Part shown: one piece after another, positions 13,455-19,627 of the stretch
How the letters are laid out: each line of letters starts with the position of its first letter
Numbering within the stretch: the first letter of the stretch is position 1
Assembly: GCA_947626175.1 (NCBI GenBank)
Contig: CANQRE010000013.1
Coordinates: 1-20,873, forward strand
DNA from: an uncultured Clostridia bacterium
GTDB taxonomy: Bacteria > Bacillota > Clostridia > Christensenellales > UBA1242
DNA length: 20,873 nucleotides
Direction: 5' to 3'
Position numbers and translations under genes: made by a program
The notes under the pieces: model-generated
Told to the model about the DNA's origin: nothing
The model's input: only the letters and a program-made list of their open reading frames with translations
Database searches by the model: none

Positions 13455-13977
13455 TTACATTTTGTTTTCTTTGGGAACAAGTTTGTAACCCCTCTCGAGC
13501 AAGGCGGATTCCAAGGTTTCGTCCTTGCCCAAAAAAATTATTTCGCCCTTAAAATTTTTGCACCTTTCCAAAGCAACCTGAAAATATTTTTTGTTTTTTT
13601 TCAATCCACTCTTTGGTGTTCCCCCGCTGCTTAAATTTTTTGATATATCCCCTATATGCCTGCTTTGTTGGGCAGCAAACAATGTATTTTAGGCCATAAG
13701 TATCATAAAAATCAACCCTTTCGTCACCGTTATATCTAACACACACAATGTCATATTTTTTGCAAGCATTTTTTATTGCTTCCACATAATTGTGTGGATA
13801 ATTTTTGTTTGGAATGCGATTTTTGCTCCCCTTTAACGCTTCATATTGCTCTTCTGAAATGCCATCATAAACATATTTGTAAGGACCCGACTCCAAATCA
13901 ATCACATTTTTATATTTTTTTGCAAGCATCGTTTTCCCGACTCCAGCAAATCCAGAAATAATAACGCCTTTGGCCAT
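13455..13977 (-). pseudogene. P-loop nucleoside/adenylate-kinase-like gene with a frameshift in an A8 run
   Basis: The first frame (13977 to 13549) starts AKGVIISGFAGVGKT, a Walker A P-loop. It continues through NYPHNYVEAIKNACKKYDIVC and an RG...KEWIEKK segment typical of small P-loop kinases. It then ends in a short aberrant tail. The other frame carries a plausible C-terminus (KYFQVALERC ... LESALLERGYKLVP) up to 13455. The two frames join if one A is removed from the A8 run (T8 at 13594-13601 on the plus strand), giving about 173 residues. The cause could be a true mutation, tract-length variation, ribosomal slippage or a sequencing error. The start at 13977 has GAGG. The function of the intact protein is uncertain. 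Confidence 0.72.
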
Positions 13978-13995
13978 AAATTCCTCACAACAAAC

Positions 13996-14024
13996 ATTTT
14001 AGCATAAATTAGCTTAAACTCCAA
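13996..14024 (-). promoter_or_regulatory. promoter of the P-loop gene
   Basis: On the minus strand TTGGAG (14024-14019), 17 bp ending in TGC, TAAAAT (14001-13996). Confidence 0.6.
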
Positions 14025-14069
14025 CTTTTTGAAAACGGCTTGGCCACGCTTCAAGCTTTTTTATAACAA

Positions 14070-14258
14070 TTATTTTTCTTGCAAAATTTTTTTAATTTGG
14101 CTTTTCACATTTTTCCACGTTTGCTTCAAGCTGGGATAGGACAATATTTCTTCCACTTTGTCAAACGGAATCCAATGCACTTCATGGGTGTCAGTGCTTT
14201 TAAATTTTTTATTTAACTTTATTATATCATCTTTCAAGGCAAACAGCAAAATGTTCAT
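14070..14258 (-). pseudogene. C-terminal remnant of a Nudix hydrolase
   Basis: The 62 residues from the ATG at 14258 match only the last third of a Nudix protein. A hydrophobic strand (MNILLFAL) is followed by THEVHWIPFDKVEEILSYPSLKQTWKNV, the usual strand plus W-x-P-x-D and C-terminal helix. The same frame continues upstream without start codons to a TGA at 14334-14336, where the promoter of the divergent gene lies. No Nudix box is present. There is no ribosome binding site or clear promoter. Most likely this is a 5'-truncated relic; a functional miniprotein is less likely. Confidence 0.5.
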
Positions 14259-14306
14259 TTTAAAACAAAAATTTCGAAATCCCCAAACGAGCCAAAAACA
14301 AACGTT

Positions 14307-14334
14307 TTGCCAACAAAAGTTTTTATGATATAAT
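14307..14334 (+). promoter_or_regulatory. leaderless promoter of the 182-aa gene
   Basis: TTGCCA (14307-14312), 16 bp ending in TGA, TATAAT (14329-14334), then exactly six bases before ATG at 14341. Confidence 0.75.
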
Positions 14335-14340
14335 CAAAAT

Positions 14341-14889
14341 ATGGAAAAAGAAATTGTTGAAGTGGGGTTTCCGCTTAAAAAGCAGCTGATTTTTTATCAC
14401 GACATGTTGCAAAAACATGGCTTAAGGCTTGTGTTTGCCTGCATAACACATGATGTGTATTATGCAAAAAACACCAATTTTGACGGTTTGACCGAAAAAC
14501 AAATAAAAGACAAATGCACAAGGCTTCGCATGTCTGGCGGCGGAATAAACACAAAGCCGCTTGGCGACAATAAAAAAATGCTTCGCCAAGAAAAGCAGCT
14601 TGTCAGCCAAGGCTACACAAAAGTTTTTGACACAATCAAGTTTGATTTTCACTATCACAAAGATGGCATGAAAACATACATTCAACTGCAAGACATTTTG
14701 GACCTTGGGCTGTTGGTTTATTACAACAACACCGATTATGACAATTTTGCCCCTGACAAACAACGCGAATTGTTGATTGATGAGCTAAACACCTATGGCT
14801 TCAAGTTCAAGCAAACCGATCTGTGTTTGGACAAGCTTCGTTCGTTTTATTATGGCAAAAAAATGTTCAGCAAAAATGTTAATGCTTAA
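14341..14889 (+). CDS. 182-aa conserved-looking protein, possibly CYTH-like
   Basis: I cannot assign this with confidence. The layout (THDVYYAKNTNF, KCTRLR, a Lys/Glu-rich middle, then DTIKFDFHYHKDGMKTYIQLQDI and LDLGLLVYYN) recalls the CYTH / triphosphate-tunnel fold. There, strands alternate with charged residues that bind triphosphates and metal. The strict N-terminal E-x-E-x-K signature is not present, only EIVEVGF. A strong leaderless promoter drives it, and the HAM1-like NTP pyrophosphatase follows 26 bp downstream. This supports, but does not prove, a link to nucleotide or triphosphate metabolism. Confidence 0.7.
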   Translation: MEKEIVEVGFPLKKQLIFYHDMLQKHGLRLVFACITHDVYYAKNTNFDGLTEKQIKDKCTRLRMSGGGINTKPLGDNKKMLRQEKQLVSQGYTKVFDTIKFDFHYHKDGMKTYIQLQDILDLGLLVYYNNTDYDNFAPDKQRELLIDELNTYGFKFKQTDLCLDKLRSFYYGKKMFSKNVNA

Positions 14890-14915
14890 GCCCGCTATCT
14901 CAAAAAGGAGTTGTT

Positions 14916-15476
14916 ATGAAAGATTTGATTTATGTCACAGGCAACAAATACAAACTGTTCACTGCAAAAAAGTTTTTGCAGCCGTTTGGAATCAATGTGA
15001 TTGGCAAAAAAATTGATTGCCCAGAAATTCAGGCGGATTCGATTGAAGAAGTTACACGCTTTTCAGCTGAATATGCTTGCAAGGCGCTAAACTCGGCGGT
15101 CTTAAAAAACGACATGGGGCTTGTTATTCCTGCGTTAAACGGTTTTCCCGCAGCTTACACCCATTATGTTGAAGACACTTTGGGCGCTGCTGGCATTTTG
15201 AAACTCATGGAAAACGTTAAAAACAGAGAAGCTTACTTTTTGGAATGTTTGGCTTATGCCGAGCCGGGAAAAGAAACAAAAGTGTTTGTTTGCAAAACTC
15301 TTGGAACGTTGGACACAAAACAAAGTGGCAAGTTTGGCTGGGGCTGGGACAAAATTTTTATTCCTGCAGGTCAAACAAAATCTATGGCAAATTTTGACGA
15401 TAACACCAGAGCCAACTTTTGGTCAGAAAAAGGATATATTGAGCTAAAAGATTACTTAAATCAACAACAAGATTAA
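14916..15476 (+). CDS. HAM1/RdgB-like non-canonical purine NTP pyrophosphatase
   Basis: Predicted to hydrolyse ITP, XTP and deoxy forms to monophosphates and so keep them out of DNA and RNA. 186 residues. The N-terminal strand VTGNKYKL carries the T-x-N-x-x-K nucleotide-binding signature (8-13). The central loop NDMGLVIPALNGFPAAYTHYV corresponds to the S-G-D-S-G-L...G-x-P-G-x-x-S-A segment, with D-M-G in place of D-S-G. GWGWDKIFIP matches the usual G-F-G-Y-D-P-x-F-x-P in diverged form. The start at 14916 has AAAAAGGAG. Second gene of a two-gene operon, ending at a terminator shared with the convergent HAD gene. Confidence 0.85.
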   Translation: MKDLIYVTGNKYKLFTAKKFLQPFGINVIGKKIDCPEIQADSIEEVTRFSAEYACKALNSAVLKNDMGLVIPALNGFPAAYTHYVEDTLGAAGILKLMENVKNREAYFLECLAYAEPGKETKVFVCKTLGTLDTKQSGKFGWGWDKIFIPAGQTKSMANFDDNTRANFWSEKGYIELKDYLNQQQD

Positions 15477-15506
15477 AAAAACGAACCTTTCATGGTCCGT
15501 TTTTTT
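15475..15506. terminator. bidirectional terminator between the HAM1-like and HAD genes
   Basis: AAAAAAACG-A-ACC / GGT-C-CGTTTTTTT with one internal mismatch and a 6-base loop, poly-A on the left and poly-T on the right. Confidence 0.75.
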
Positions 15507-15518
15507 AGTTTTGCAAAA

Positions 15519-16100
15519 TCAAAAAAGGTTTTCAACGTATTTTTTAATCTCCTGCCAGTTGTCAACTCTTGTTATTCCAAGTTTTTTCAGTGTTTCATCA
15601 GCAATGTTTTTGTTGTGAAAGCAAGTTAACAGCAACTTGTGCTTGTAAGGCCCCGTCATGTTGTCAACACGATCTTCAATGATCATGTCGGCAACAAACA
15701 TATCTTTTTTAACAGCAAAAATAATGTTTTCAGGAGATATAAACGAAAAGTTTTTCAACAAATATTCCCATTTGTCGGTGTATTGCCTGCCCATTTCCAA
15801 AGTTCTGACAGGATGACATCCGTTTGTCAAAAGAAAAACATTGTGTTTTTTGGAAAGTCCCTTCAAAACTCTGACCGCATTGGGCTTTGGCTTAACTTTT
15901 TTGTATGAATCAACTGAAATATAATAATCCAAAAACTTGTCACGCTCAGCATCGTTTGGAAAAACAACCCTGTCAATCCAAACATCGTTAAAATCGTCTT
16001 CTGTGAAATGTGTGTGCAAAAAATCGTTCACAACAGGAACGAAATGATTGCTAATCAAAGTGTCGTCAACATCAACCAAAATTGTTAATTTTTTGTCCAT
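15519..16100 (-). CDS. HAD phosphatase, 5'(3')-deoxyribonucleotidase (NT5C) type
   Basis: Predicted to dephosphorylate (deoxy)nucleoside monophosphates, or a similar small phosphate ester, using Mg2+. 193 residues. HAD motif I DVDDTL (residues 10-15) holds the nucleophile and the general acid Asp. Motif II is the T-N at 92-93 (LLTNG). A Lys pair at 131-132 fits motif III. Motif IV is IIEDRVDNM, with its acidic pair at 142-143. The cap is a small insert after motif I, as in the NT5C group. The ATG at 16100 has no ribosome binding site. A strong promoter ends six bases before it, so leaderless translation is predicted. Confidence 0.87.
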   Translation of the reverse strand: MDKKLTILVDVDDTLISNHFVPVVNDFLHTHFTEDDFNDVWIDRVVFPNDAERDKFLDYYISVDSYKKVKPKPNAVRVLKGLSKKHNVFLLTNGCHPVRTLEMGRQYTDKWEYLLKNFSFISPENIIFAVKKDMFVADMIIEDRVDNMTGPYKHKLLLTCFHNKNIADETLKKLGITRVDNWQEIKKYVENLF

Positions 16101-16106
16101 AAAGTT

Positions 16107-16135
16107 ATTATATCACCATTCAAATCAAATTCCAA
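16107..16135 (-). promoter_or_regulatory. leaderless promoter of the HAD gene
   Basis: On the minus strand TTGGAA (16135-16130), 17 bp ending in TGA, TATAAT (16112-16107), then exactly six bases before ATG at 16100. Confidence 0.75.
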
Positions 16136-16163
16136 AACAATCATATAAAAAAAGTTCACACCC
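16107..16163 (-). repeat. terminator-promoter module, copy A
   Basis: It contains 23 bp (16119-16141) identical to 17073-17095. Outside that it has the same order: terminator arm, A7/T7 run, -35, spacer and -10. Similarity extends over about 55 bp. Confidence 0.75.
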
Positions 16164-16188
16164 ATTTTTTTAGTTTAGGATGTGAACT
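16147..16188 (-). terminator. terminator of the DUF488 gene
   Basis: On the minus strand AGTTCACATCC / GGGTGTGAACT (11 bp, one T-G pair) with a 14-base loop, then T7. Confidence 0.85.
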
Positions 16189-16272
16189 GTTTTTTGGCAG
16201 AACAAGACCGCTATCCAATCCTAACACAATTTCGCGGGGCTAAGTTACATCAAAGTAATTTTGATCCTAAAC
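16173..16272 (-). other. structured 3' UTR of the DUF488 gene
   Basis: GTTTAGGAT just after the stop codon (16272-16264 on the minus strand) can pair perfectly with ATCCTAAAC (16181-16173), closing about 82 bases. The second arm overlaps the first arm of the terminator. Inside lies ATCAAA-ATTAC-TTTGAT. No reading frame with a start signal is seen. Confidence 0.4.
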
Positions 16273-16274
16273 AG

Positions 16275-16625
16275 TTATAATTCGTCCACCTTAATGCCCA
16301 AATTATTTTCTAGCCACTTTGCCACTATTCTGCGATGACAAAATGTTGAGCCGTTTTCAATGTCGGCATATTTTTCATAACACAAAAGAACAGCATTGTC
16401 ACCAAGCTCGTTATACACTTGTTGCGGATTCAACTTTGAGAGCACTTTTTCATAATAAATTTTTTCATACAACTTTTCGTCTTTGATTTTGATAATCTCC
16501 GCCGGTGGCGCGAGTTTTTGATATCTATCTCCGTCCCAAAATTTTGCAAATCGCGCGATTGAAACAAATCGATATCCTTTGTCCTTTGGATAACTCCTAA
16601 CTTTTCCAAAATAACCCGTTTTCAT
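16275..16625 (-). CDS. DUF488 family protein
   Basis: 116 residues. The family signature is present: the N-terminal V-R-S-Y-P region, a central LSKLNPQQVYNEL, then AVLLCYEK followed by FCHRRIVAKWLE. This gives the Cys of L-x-C-x-E and the C-H-R triplet, thought to form the active or ligand site. The biochemical role of the family is not established. The start at 16625 has GGAG eight bases upstream. It follows the ASCH gene by 34 bp and ends at the terminator at 16147-16188, so the two are probably co-transcribed. Confidence 0.85.
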   Translation of the reverse strand: MKTGYFGKVRSYPKDKGYRFVSIARFAKFWDGDRYQKLAPPAEIIKIKDEKLYEKIYYEKVLSKLNPQQVYNELGDNAVLLCYEKYADIENGSTFCHRRIVAKWLENNLGIKVDEL

Positions 16626-16659
16626 TTCAAATCTCCATCAAATATGCTTGTTTGAATAT

Positions 16660-17043
16660 TTACCTTAAAACAACCCAGCCTGCTCGTCCTTTTTTATCAA
16701 AAGAAAGCGGCTTAATATTTTTTACATTTTCAAGCCAGATTAAAGTCAAAAATTTTTTATTGCGGTATAATTCCCAATTTTGAAACTTGTCGACACATAT
16801 CTCTTTGCCGTATATGTTTTTGATATCGTCAGCAATTTGAGGAGTTAAATCAAAAAATTTTACATCTTTAACTTGCGCAGTCGCTGTTATTAATTTGCCG
16901 GGCAACTTAAAAAAAATTGTGTCGCCAATGCAAATTTTTTGATACGGAGCGCACCTATTTAAGCTCCACCGACTTTCAATTGTTTTTGTTCCATTCATAA
17001 TCAAATCGAAAAAAGGCTGCCTAACAATCGCCAAATGTTTCAT
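16660..17043 (-). CDS. ASCH domain protein
   Basis: 127 residues. The ASCH fold is recognised from VRQPFFDLIMNGTKTIESR (residues 7-25; the G-x-K-x-x-E-x-R core), then IGDTIFFKL and a VKDVKFFDL strand. ASCH proteins are PUA-related and bind RNA, or act on modified nucleosides such as N4-acetylcytidine. Which applies here is not known. The start at 17043 has AAAGGAG. The promoter is TTGGAA, 16 bp, TATACT, which is copy B of a duplicated intergenic module. It leads a two-gene unit with DUF488. Confidence 0.85.
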   Translation of the reverse strand: MKHLAIVRQPFFDLIMNGTKTIESRWSLNRCAPYQKICIGDTIFFKLPGKLITATAQVKDVKFFDLTPQIADDIKNIYGKEICVDKFQNWELYRNKKFLTLIWLENVKNIKPLSFDKKGRAGWVVLR

Positions 17044-17061
17044 ACTGACTCCTTTAATAAA

Positions 17062-17089
17062 AGTATATCATCTTCAAATCAAATTCCAA
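17062..17089 (-). promoter_or_regulatory. promoter of the ASCH-DUF488 unit
   Basis: On the minus strand TTGGAA (17089-17084), 16 bp ending in TGA, TATACT (17067-17062). The transcript leader contains an AAAGGAG ribosome binding site, unlike the related promoter at 16107. Confidence 0.7.
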
Positions 17090-17116
17090 AACAATAAATT
17101 AAAAAAAGTCCACACC
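17062..17116 (-). repeat. terminator-promoter module, copy B
   Basis: Matches copy A at 16107-16163, with 23 bp identical (17073-17095) and the flanking terminator arm conserved (CACACC plus A7). Confidence 0.75.
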
Positions 17117-17135
17117 TTTTCCCAAGGCATGAACT
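17101..17135 (-). terminator. terminator of the cupin-GNAT gene
   Basis: On the minus strand AGTTCATGCC / GGTGTGGACT with G-T pairs and a 9-base loop, then T6-7. Confidence 0.65.
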
Positions 17136-17164
17136 ATTTAAATTTTTAATAGCGATATTGGCAA

Positions 17165-18019
17165 TTATTTTAATTTTAACATGTACAAATTTCTTAAAAA
17201 TCCATTAGCAACTTTTTGCTCATTAACAAATTTTAAACCAACACGTTCAAGGGTTTTGCAGCTTCCAACATTTTCGGGATGAGCCATTGAAATCAGATAA
17301 TCAAAGCCTAGTTTTTTTGCAAGATTAAGTTCAATTTTTTGCAGTTTTGTTGTGATTCCCAGGCCTCGATATTCAGGCAAAACAAGATTTCCGCCAAGTT
17401 CAGCAACTTTTGTTTTTGCAGGCAAGCCAAAATCTTTTTTAAAATCCGCCAACATTTTTTGTGACACATATAATTGTGCCATTCCAACAAGTTTGTTGCC
17501 ATCATAAGCTCCATAAAGTGGAGCATAATTTTTTTCATCAAACATACTATCATATTCCCACTGCTCGTAAGGGATAAAATATTGCGGATTCTCCAAACCA
17601 GCTAAAACTGTGTCAATCAACGCAAAAAGCTGATCTTTATCCTTTTCGGTCACTTTTTTATAAACTAATTCAATTTTATTTTTATTTTGTCCTTGCTGCG
17701 AAGACCATGCTGGATTGCACATGGCAACAAAGCAGCCTTTCGTTCTTGAATTCCAATAATACCATTTGTTTTTTTCAATGAAAACAGCGTCGTTCTCTTT
17801 TAAATCAAACGAGCCATCCTTGAAAACAATTCTGCCGACTCCTTTTTTGCAAAATATCATTTCATCAACTTTTGTGTTTCTATACCATCCTTCAAGCGGA
17901 TGTCTGCCTGTTATTTCAACAACCGCGCAATCAATGTTCTTTACTGCAAAAGGATATTCAAACCCTTTGGCTGTTTTTGTGGACCAAGTCTCCCTTTCTC
18001 CACTTTTTATTACTTTCAT
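17165..18019 (-). CDS. cupin-GNAT acetyltransferase fusion
   Basis: 284 residues in two parts. Residues about 20-110 form a cupin-like barrel: HPLEGWYRNTKVDEMIFC, then GVGRIVFKDGSFDLKENDAVFIEKN, and a KWYYWNS strand. Residues about 120-284 are a GNAT domain: VTEKDKDQLFALIDTVL at the start, LYGAYDGNKLVGMAQLYV, motif A in GGNLVLPEYRGLGITTKLQ (the R-G-x-G acetyl-CoA loop), and a C-terminal NVGSCKTLERVGLKFV. The cupin part lacks the full H-x-H metal motif, so it is probably a ligand-binding rather than a catalytic barrel. The ATG at 18019 is five bases after AAGGAG. Monocistronic, with its own promoter and terminator. The acetylation target is unknown. Confidence 0.8.
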   Translation of the reverse strand: MKVIKSGERETWSTKTAKGFEYPFAVKNIDCAVVEITGRHPLEGWYRNTKVDEMIFCKKGVGRIVFKDGSFDLKENDAVFIEKNKWYYWNSRTKGCFVAMCNPAWSSQQGQNKNKIELVYKKVTEKDKDQLFALIDTVLAGLENPQYFIPYEQWEYDSMFDEKNYAPLYGAYDGNKLVGMAQLYVSQKMLADFKKDFGLPAKTKVAELGGNLVLPEYRGLGITTKLQKIELNLAKKLGFDYLISMAHPENVGSCKTLERVGLKFVNEQKVANGFLRNLYMLKLK

Positions 18020-18038
18020 TTTCACTCCTTATAAATTT

Positions 18039-18066
18039 ATTTTAACACACATTTAATTTAAATCAA
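18039..18066 (-). promoter_or_regulatory. promoter of the cupin-GNAT gene
   Basis: On the minus strand TTGATT (18066-18061), 16 bp ending in TGT, TAAAAT (18044-18039). Confidence 0.6.
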
Positions 18067-18122
18067 AACAAAAATCGCTTTCAACCCCCCTTTTAGCGAA
18101 AGAACACAACCAACAAAAATCA

Positions 18123-18150
18123 TTGACAAAACGGCTGCTGTTTTGATAAT
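18123..18150 (+). promoter_or_regulatory. promoter of the 144-aa Nudix gene
   Basis: TTGACA (18123-18128), 16 bp, GATAAT (18145-18150). Confidence 0.6.
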
Positions 18151-18177
18151 CTGCTAATGTAAAAGGCGGTGACAACT

Positions 18178-18612
18178 TTGAAAACAATTCACATTGGTGA
18201 AAAATTACCGAACACAAAATATGATTTTCGGGAAACCTGCTTTGGCATTTGCGAACGGGACAACAAAATTTTGCTAGTGAAAAAGAATCACGAACTCTCG
18301 CTCGTGGGCGGCGGAATCGAAAAAAATGAAAGCAAAATTGAAACTTTGAATCGAGAATTTATGGAAGAAGCAGGCGCAACAATTAAAGCAGCAAAGCCTC
18401 TTTGCACCGTGGATTGTTATTGGCTTGCTGCGGGGCACTATCCACTCAGGTCTTTAAGCAACGTTTTTGTTGTAAGCCTTGACGAAAATTTTGTTCCCCC
18501 AACTGAAAAGGGACACAAGCCAGTTTGGGTGGATAAAAACAAAGTCCTAAAACATTTGCTGCTACCATATCAAATTGAAGGATTTAAAGCTTTTTTAAAC
18601 GCAAACAAATAA
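18178..18612 (+). CDS. Nudix hydrolase
   Basis: 144 residues with an intact Nudix box, GGIEKNESKIETLNREFMEEAG (about residues 46-67). It matches G-x5-E-x7-R-E-U-x-E-E-x-G-U at every fixed position, so metal-dependent pyrophosphatase activity is likely. Its substrate is unknown. The start is TTG at 18178, because AAAGGCGGTGA, almost a full match to the 16S rRNA tail, ends five bases before it. The in-frame GTG at 18169 lies inside that ribosome binding site. It has its own promoter and a hairpin terminator at 18625-18666. Confidence 0.87.
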   Translation: MKTIHIGEKLPNTKYDFRETCFGICERDNKILLVKKNHELSLVGGGIEKNESKIETLNREFMEEAGATIKAAKPLCTVDCYWLAAGHYPLRSLSNVFVVSLDENFVPPTEKGHKPVWVDKNKVLKHLLLPYQIEGFKAFLNANK

Positions 18613-18624
18613 ATTACGCGCAAC

Positions 18625-18666
18625 AAAAAAACGAACCCTTGATTTTTCCAAACGGTTCGTTTTTTT
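18625..18666 (+). terminator. terminator of the Nudix gene
   Basis: AAAAAAACGAACC / GGTTCGTTTTTTT with a 16-base loop, ending in T7. Confidence 0.8.
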
Positions 18667-18709
18667 AATAATGGCGGGAAAAGTGGTTTTCCATAAAAAC
18701 TTATAACAA

Positions 18710-18742
18710 AAAAAACTGATAAGTTGTTCTTATCAGTTTTTT
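18710..18742. terminator. terminator directly after tRNA-Ser
   Basis: AAAAAACTGATAAG-TTGTT-CTTATCAGTTTTTT, a perfect 14-bp stem with T-runs on both strands. On the minus strand it begins immediately after the CCA of tRNA-Ser. Confidence 0.9.
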
Positions 18743-18831
18743 TGGCGGAGGACACAGGATTCGAACCTGCGGACGCTGTTAACGTCAACGGTTTTCAAGA
18801 CCGCCGCTTTAAACCGCTCAGCCAATCCTCC
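18743..18831 (-). tRNA. tRNA-Ser (anticodon TGA), CCA encoded
   Basis: A class II tRNA. The acceptor GGAGGAT pairs with GTCCTCC apart from the usual end variation. The anticodon loop CTTGAAA gives anticodon TGA, which reads UCA. It has a long variable arm, GGTTCGAATCC as T-arm, discriminator G, and CCA encoded. Confidence 0.95.
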
Positions 18832-18846
18832 ACATAGACATTGTCA

Positions 18847-18875
18847 ATTATATCTATATTTTTTGATTTTGTCAA
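18847..18875 (-). promoter_or_regulatory. consensus promoter of tRNA-Ser
   Basis: On the minus strand TTGACA (18875-18870), 17 bp, TATAAT (18852-18847): a full match to the sigma-A consensus. Confidence 0.9.
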
Positions 18876-18943
18876 CCCGTTTGCACTGTTTTTTGCTTTG
18901 TTTTATGTTGTTCTTTTTGCATTTAATTTATGTTTCAATAGCT

Positions 18944-18973
18944 AAAAAAAGCATCGCTTGTTTTGGGCGATGC
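18944..18973 (-). terminator. lemA terminator
   Basis: On the minus strand GCATCGC / GCGATGC (18973-18967 / 18957-18951) with a 9-base loop, then T7. Confidence 0.88.
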
Positions 18974-18979
18974 AATTTT

Positions 18980-19555
18980 TTAAAACTCAACTTTTGGGGC
19001 CTGTCGTTCACTGGCATCATCAATTTCAAACAAAACCCTTTTTTCAAACTTATGTTTTCTTGCAACAAAACTGGATGGGAACATTTCAATTTTTGTGTTA
19101 AAATTTTTCACCACAGCATTGTAATACTTTCTTGCGTTTGCAATTTCTGTTTCAATGTTTTTGAGCGATTCCATAAGGTTTTGAAAACTTTGATTTGCCT
19201 TTAGATCAGGATAATTTTCTGAGATTGAAAACAAGGTTTTAAGCGTTCCCGAAAGCCAATTTTCATTTTTAGCTTTTTCTTCCGGCGTGTTTGCAGTCAT
19301 TGATGAATAACGCGCTTTCATAACATCTTCAAGTGCTTGCTTTTCATGCTTGGCATATCCTTTGACCGTTTCAACCAAGTTTGGAATGATGTCATATCTC
19401 TTTTTCATGTAAACATCCATCGTTGAAAACGCTTCGTCAACGTCATTTTTCATTGCAACAAGTTTGTTAAACGTGCTAACCCACCATGCCGCAACGCAAA
19501 TGCCAATCAAAAGCAAAGCACCCAAAACAATCAACAAAATTCCCCACCAAGGCAT
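18980..19555 (-). CDS. lemA: LemA family membrane-anchored protein
   Basis: 191 residues. An N-terminal membrane helix (about 3-26, GILLIVLGALLLIGICVAAWW) precedes a long helical domain. It has the LemA signature: FNKLVAMKNDVDEAFSTMDVYMKKRYDIIPNLVETVKGYAKHE, then ENYPDLKANQSFQNLMESLKNIETEIANARKYYN. The four-helix bundle is thought to lie outside the membrane; the function of the family is not settled. The ATG at 19555 is ten bases after AAGGAG. A TTG at 19561, four bases after it, is the alternative. TATAAT at 19582-19577 may be its promoter. It follows the Spo0A_C gene by 72 bp. Confidence 0.94.
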   Translation of the reverse strand: MPWWGILLIVLGALLLIGICVAAWWVSTFNKLVAMKNDVDEAFSTMDVYMKKRYDIIPNLVETVKGYAKHEKQALEDVMKARYSSMTANTPEEKAKNENWLSGTLKTLFSISENYPDLKANQSFQNLMESLKNIETEIANARKYYNAVVKNFNTKIEMFPSSFVARKHKFEKRVLFEIDDASERQAPKVEF

Positions 19556-19627
19556 AACCAAACATCTCCTTTTGATATTATATATGTTTCATGTAAAATG
19601 ATACACCTTTTCAAACTTTTTGTAAAA

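Noticed and set aside
14035..14070. Terminator GCTTG / CAAGC followed by T6 on the plus strand
   Set aside because: The stem is only 5 bp with a 9-base loop, and no plus-strand gene ends nearby.
18169..18177. GTG start for the Nudix gene
   Set aside because: The GTG lies inside the ribosome binding site AAAGGCGGTGA, which correctly positions the TTG at 18178.
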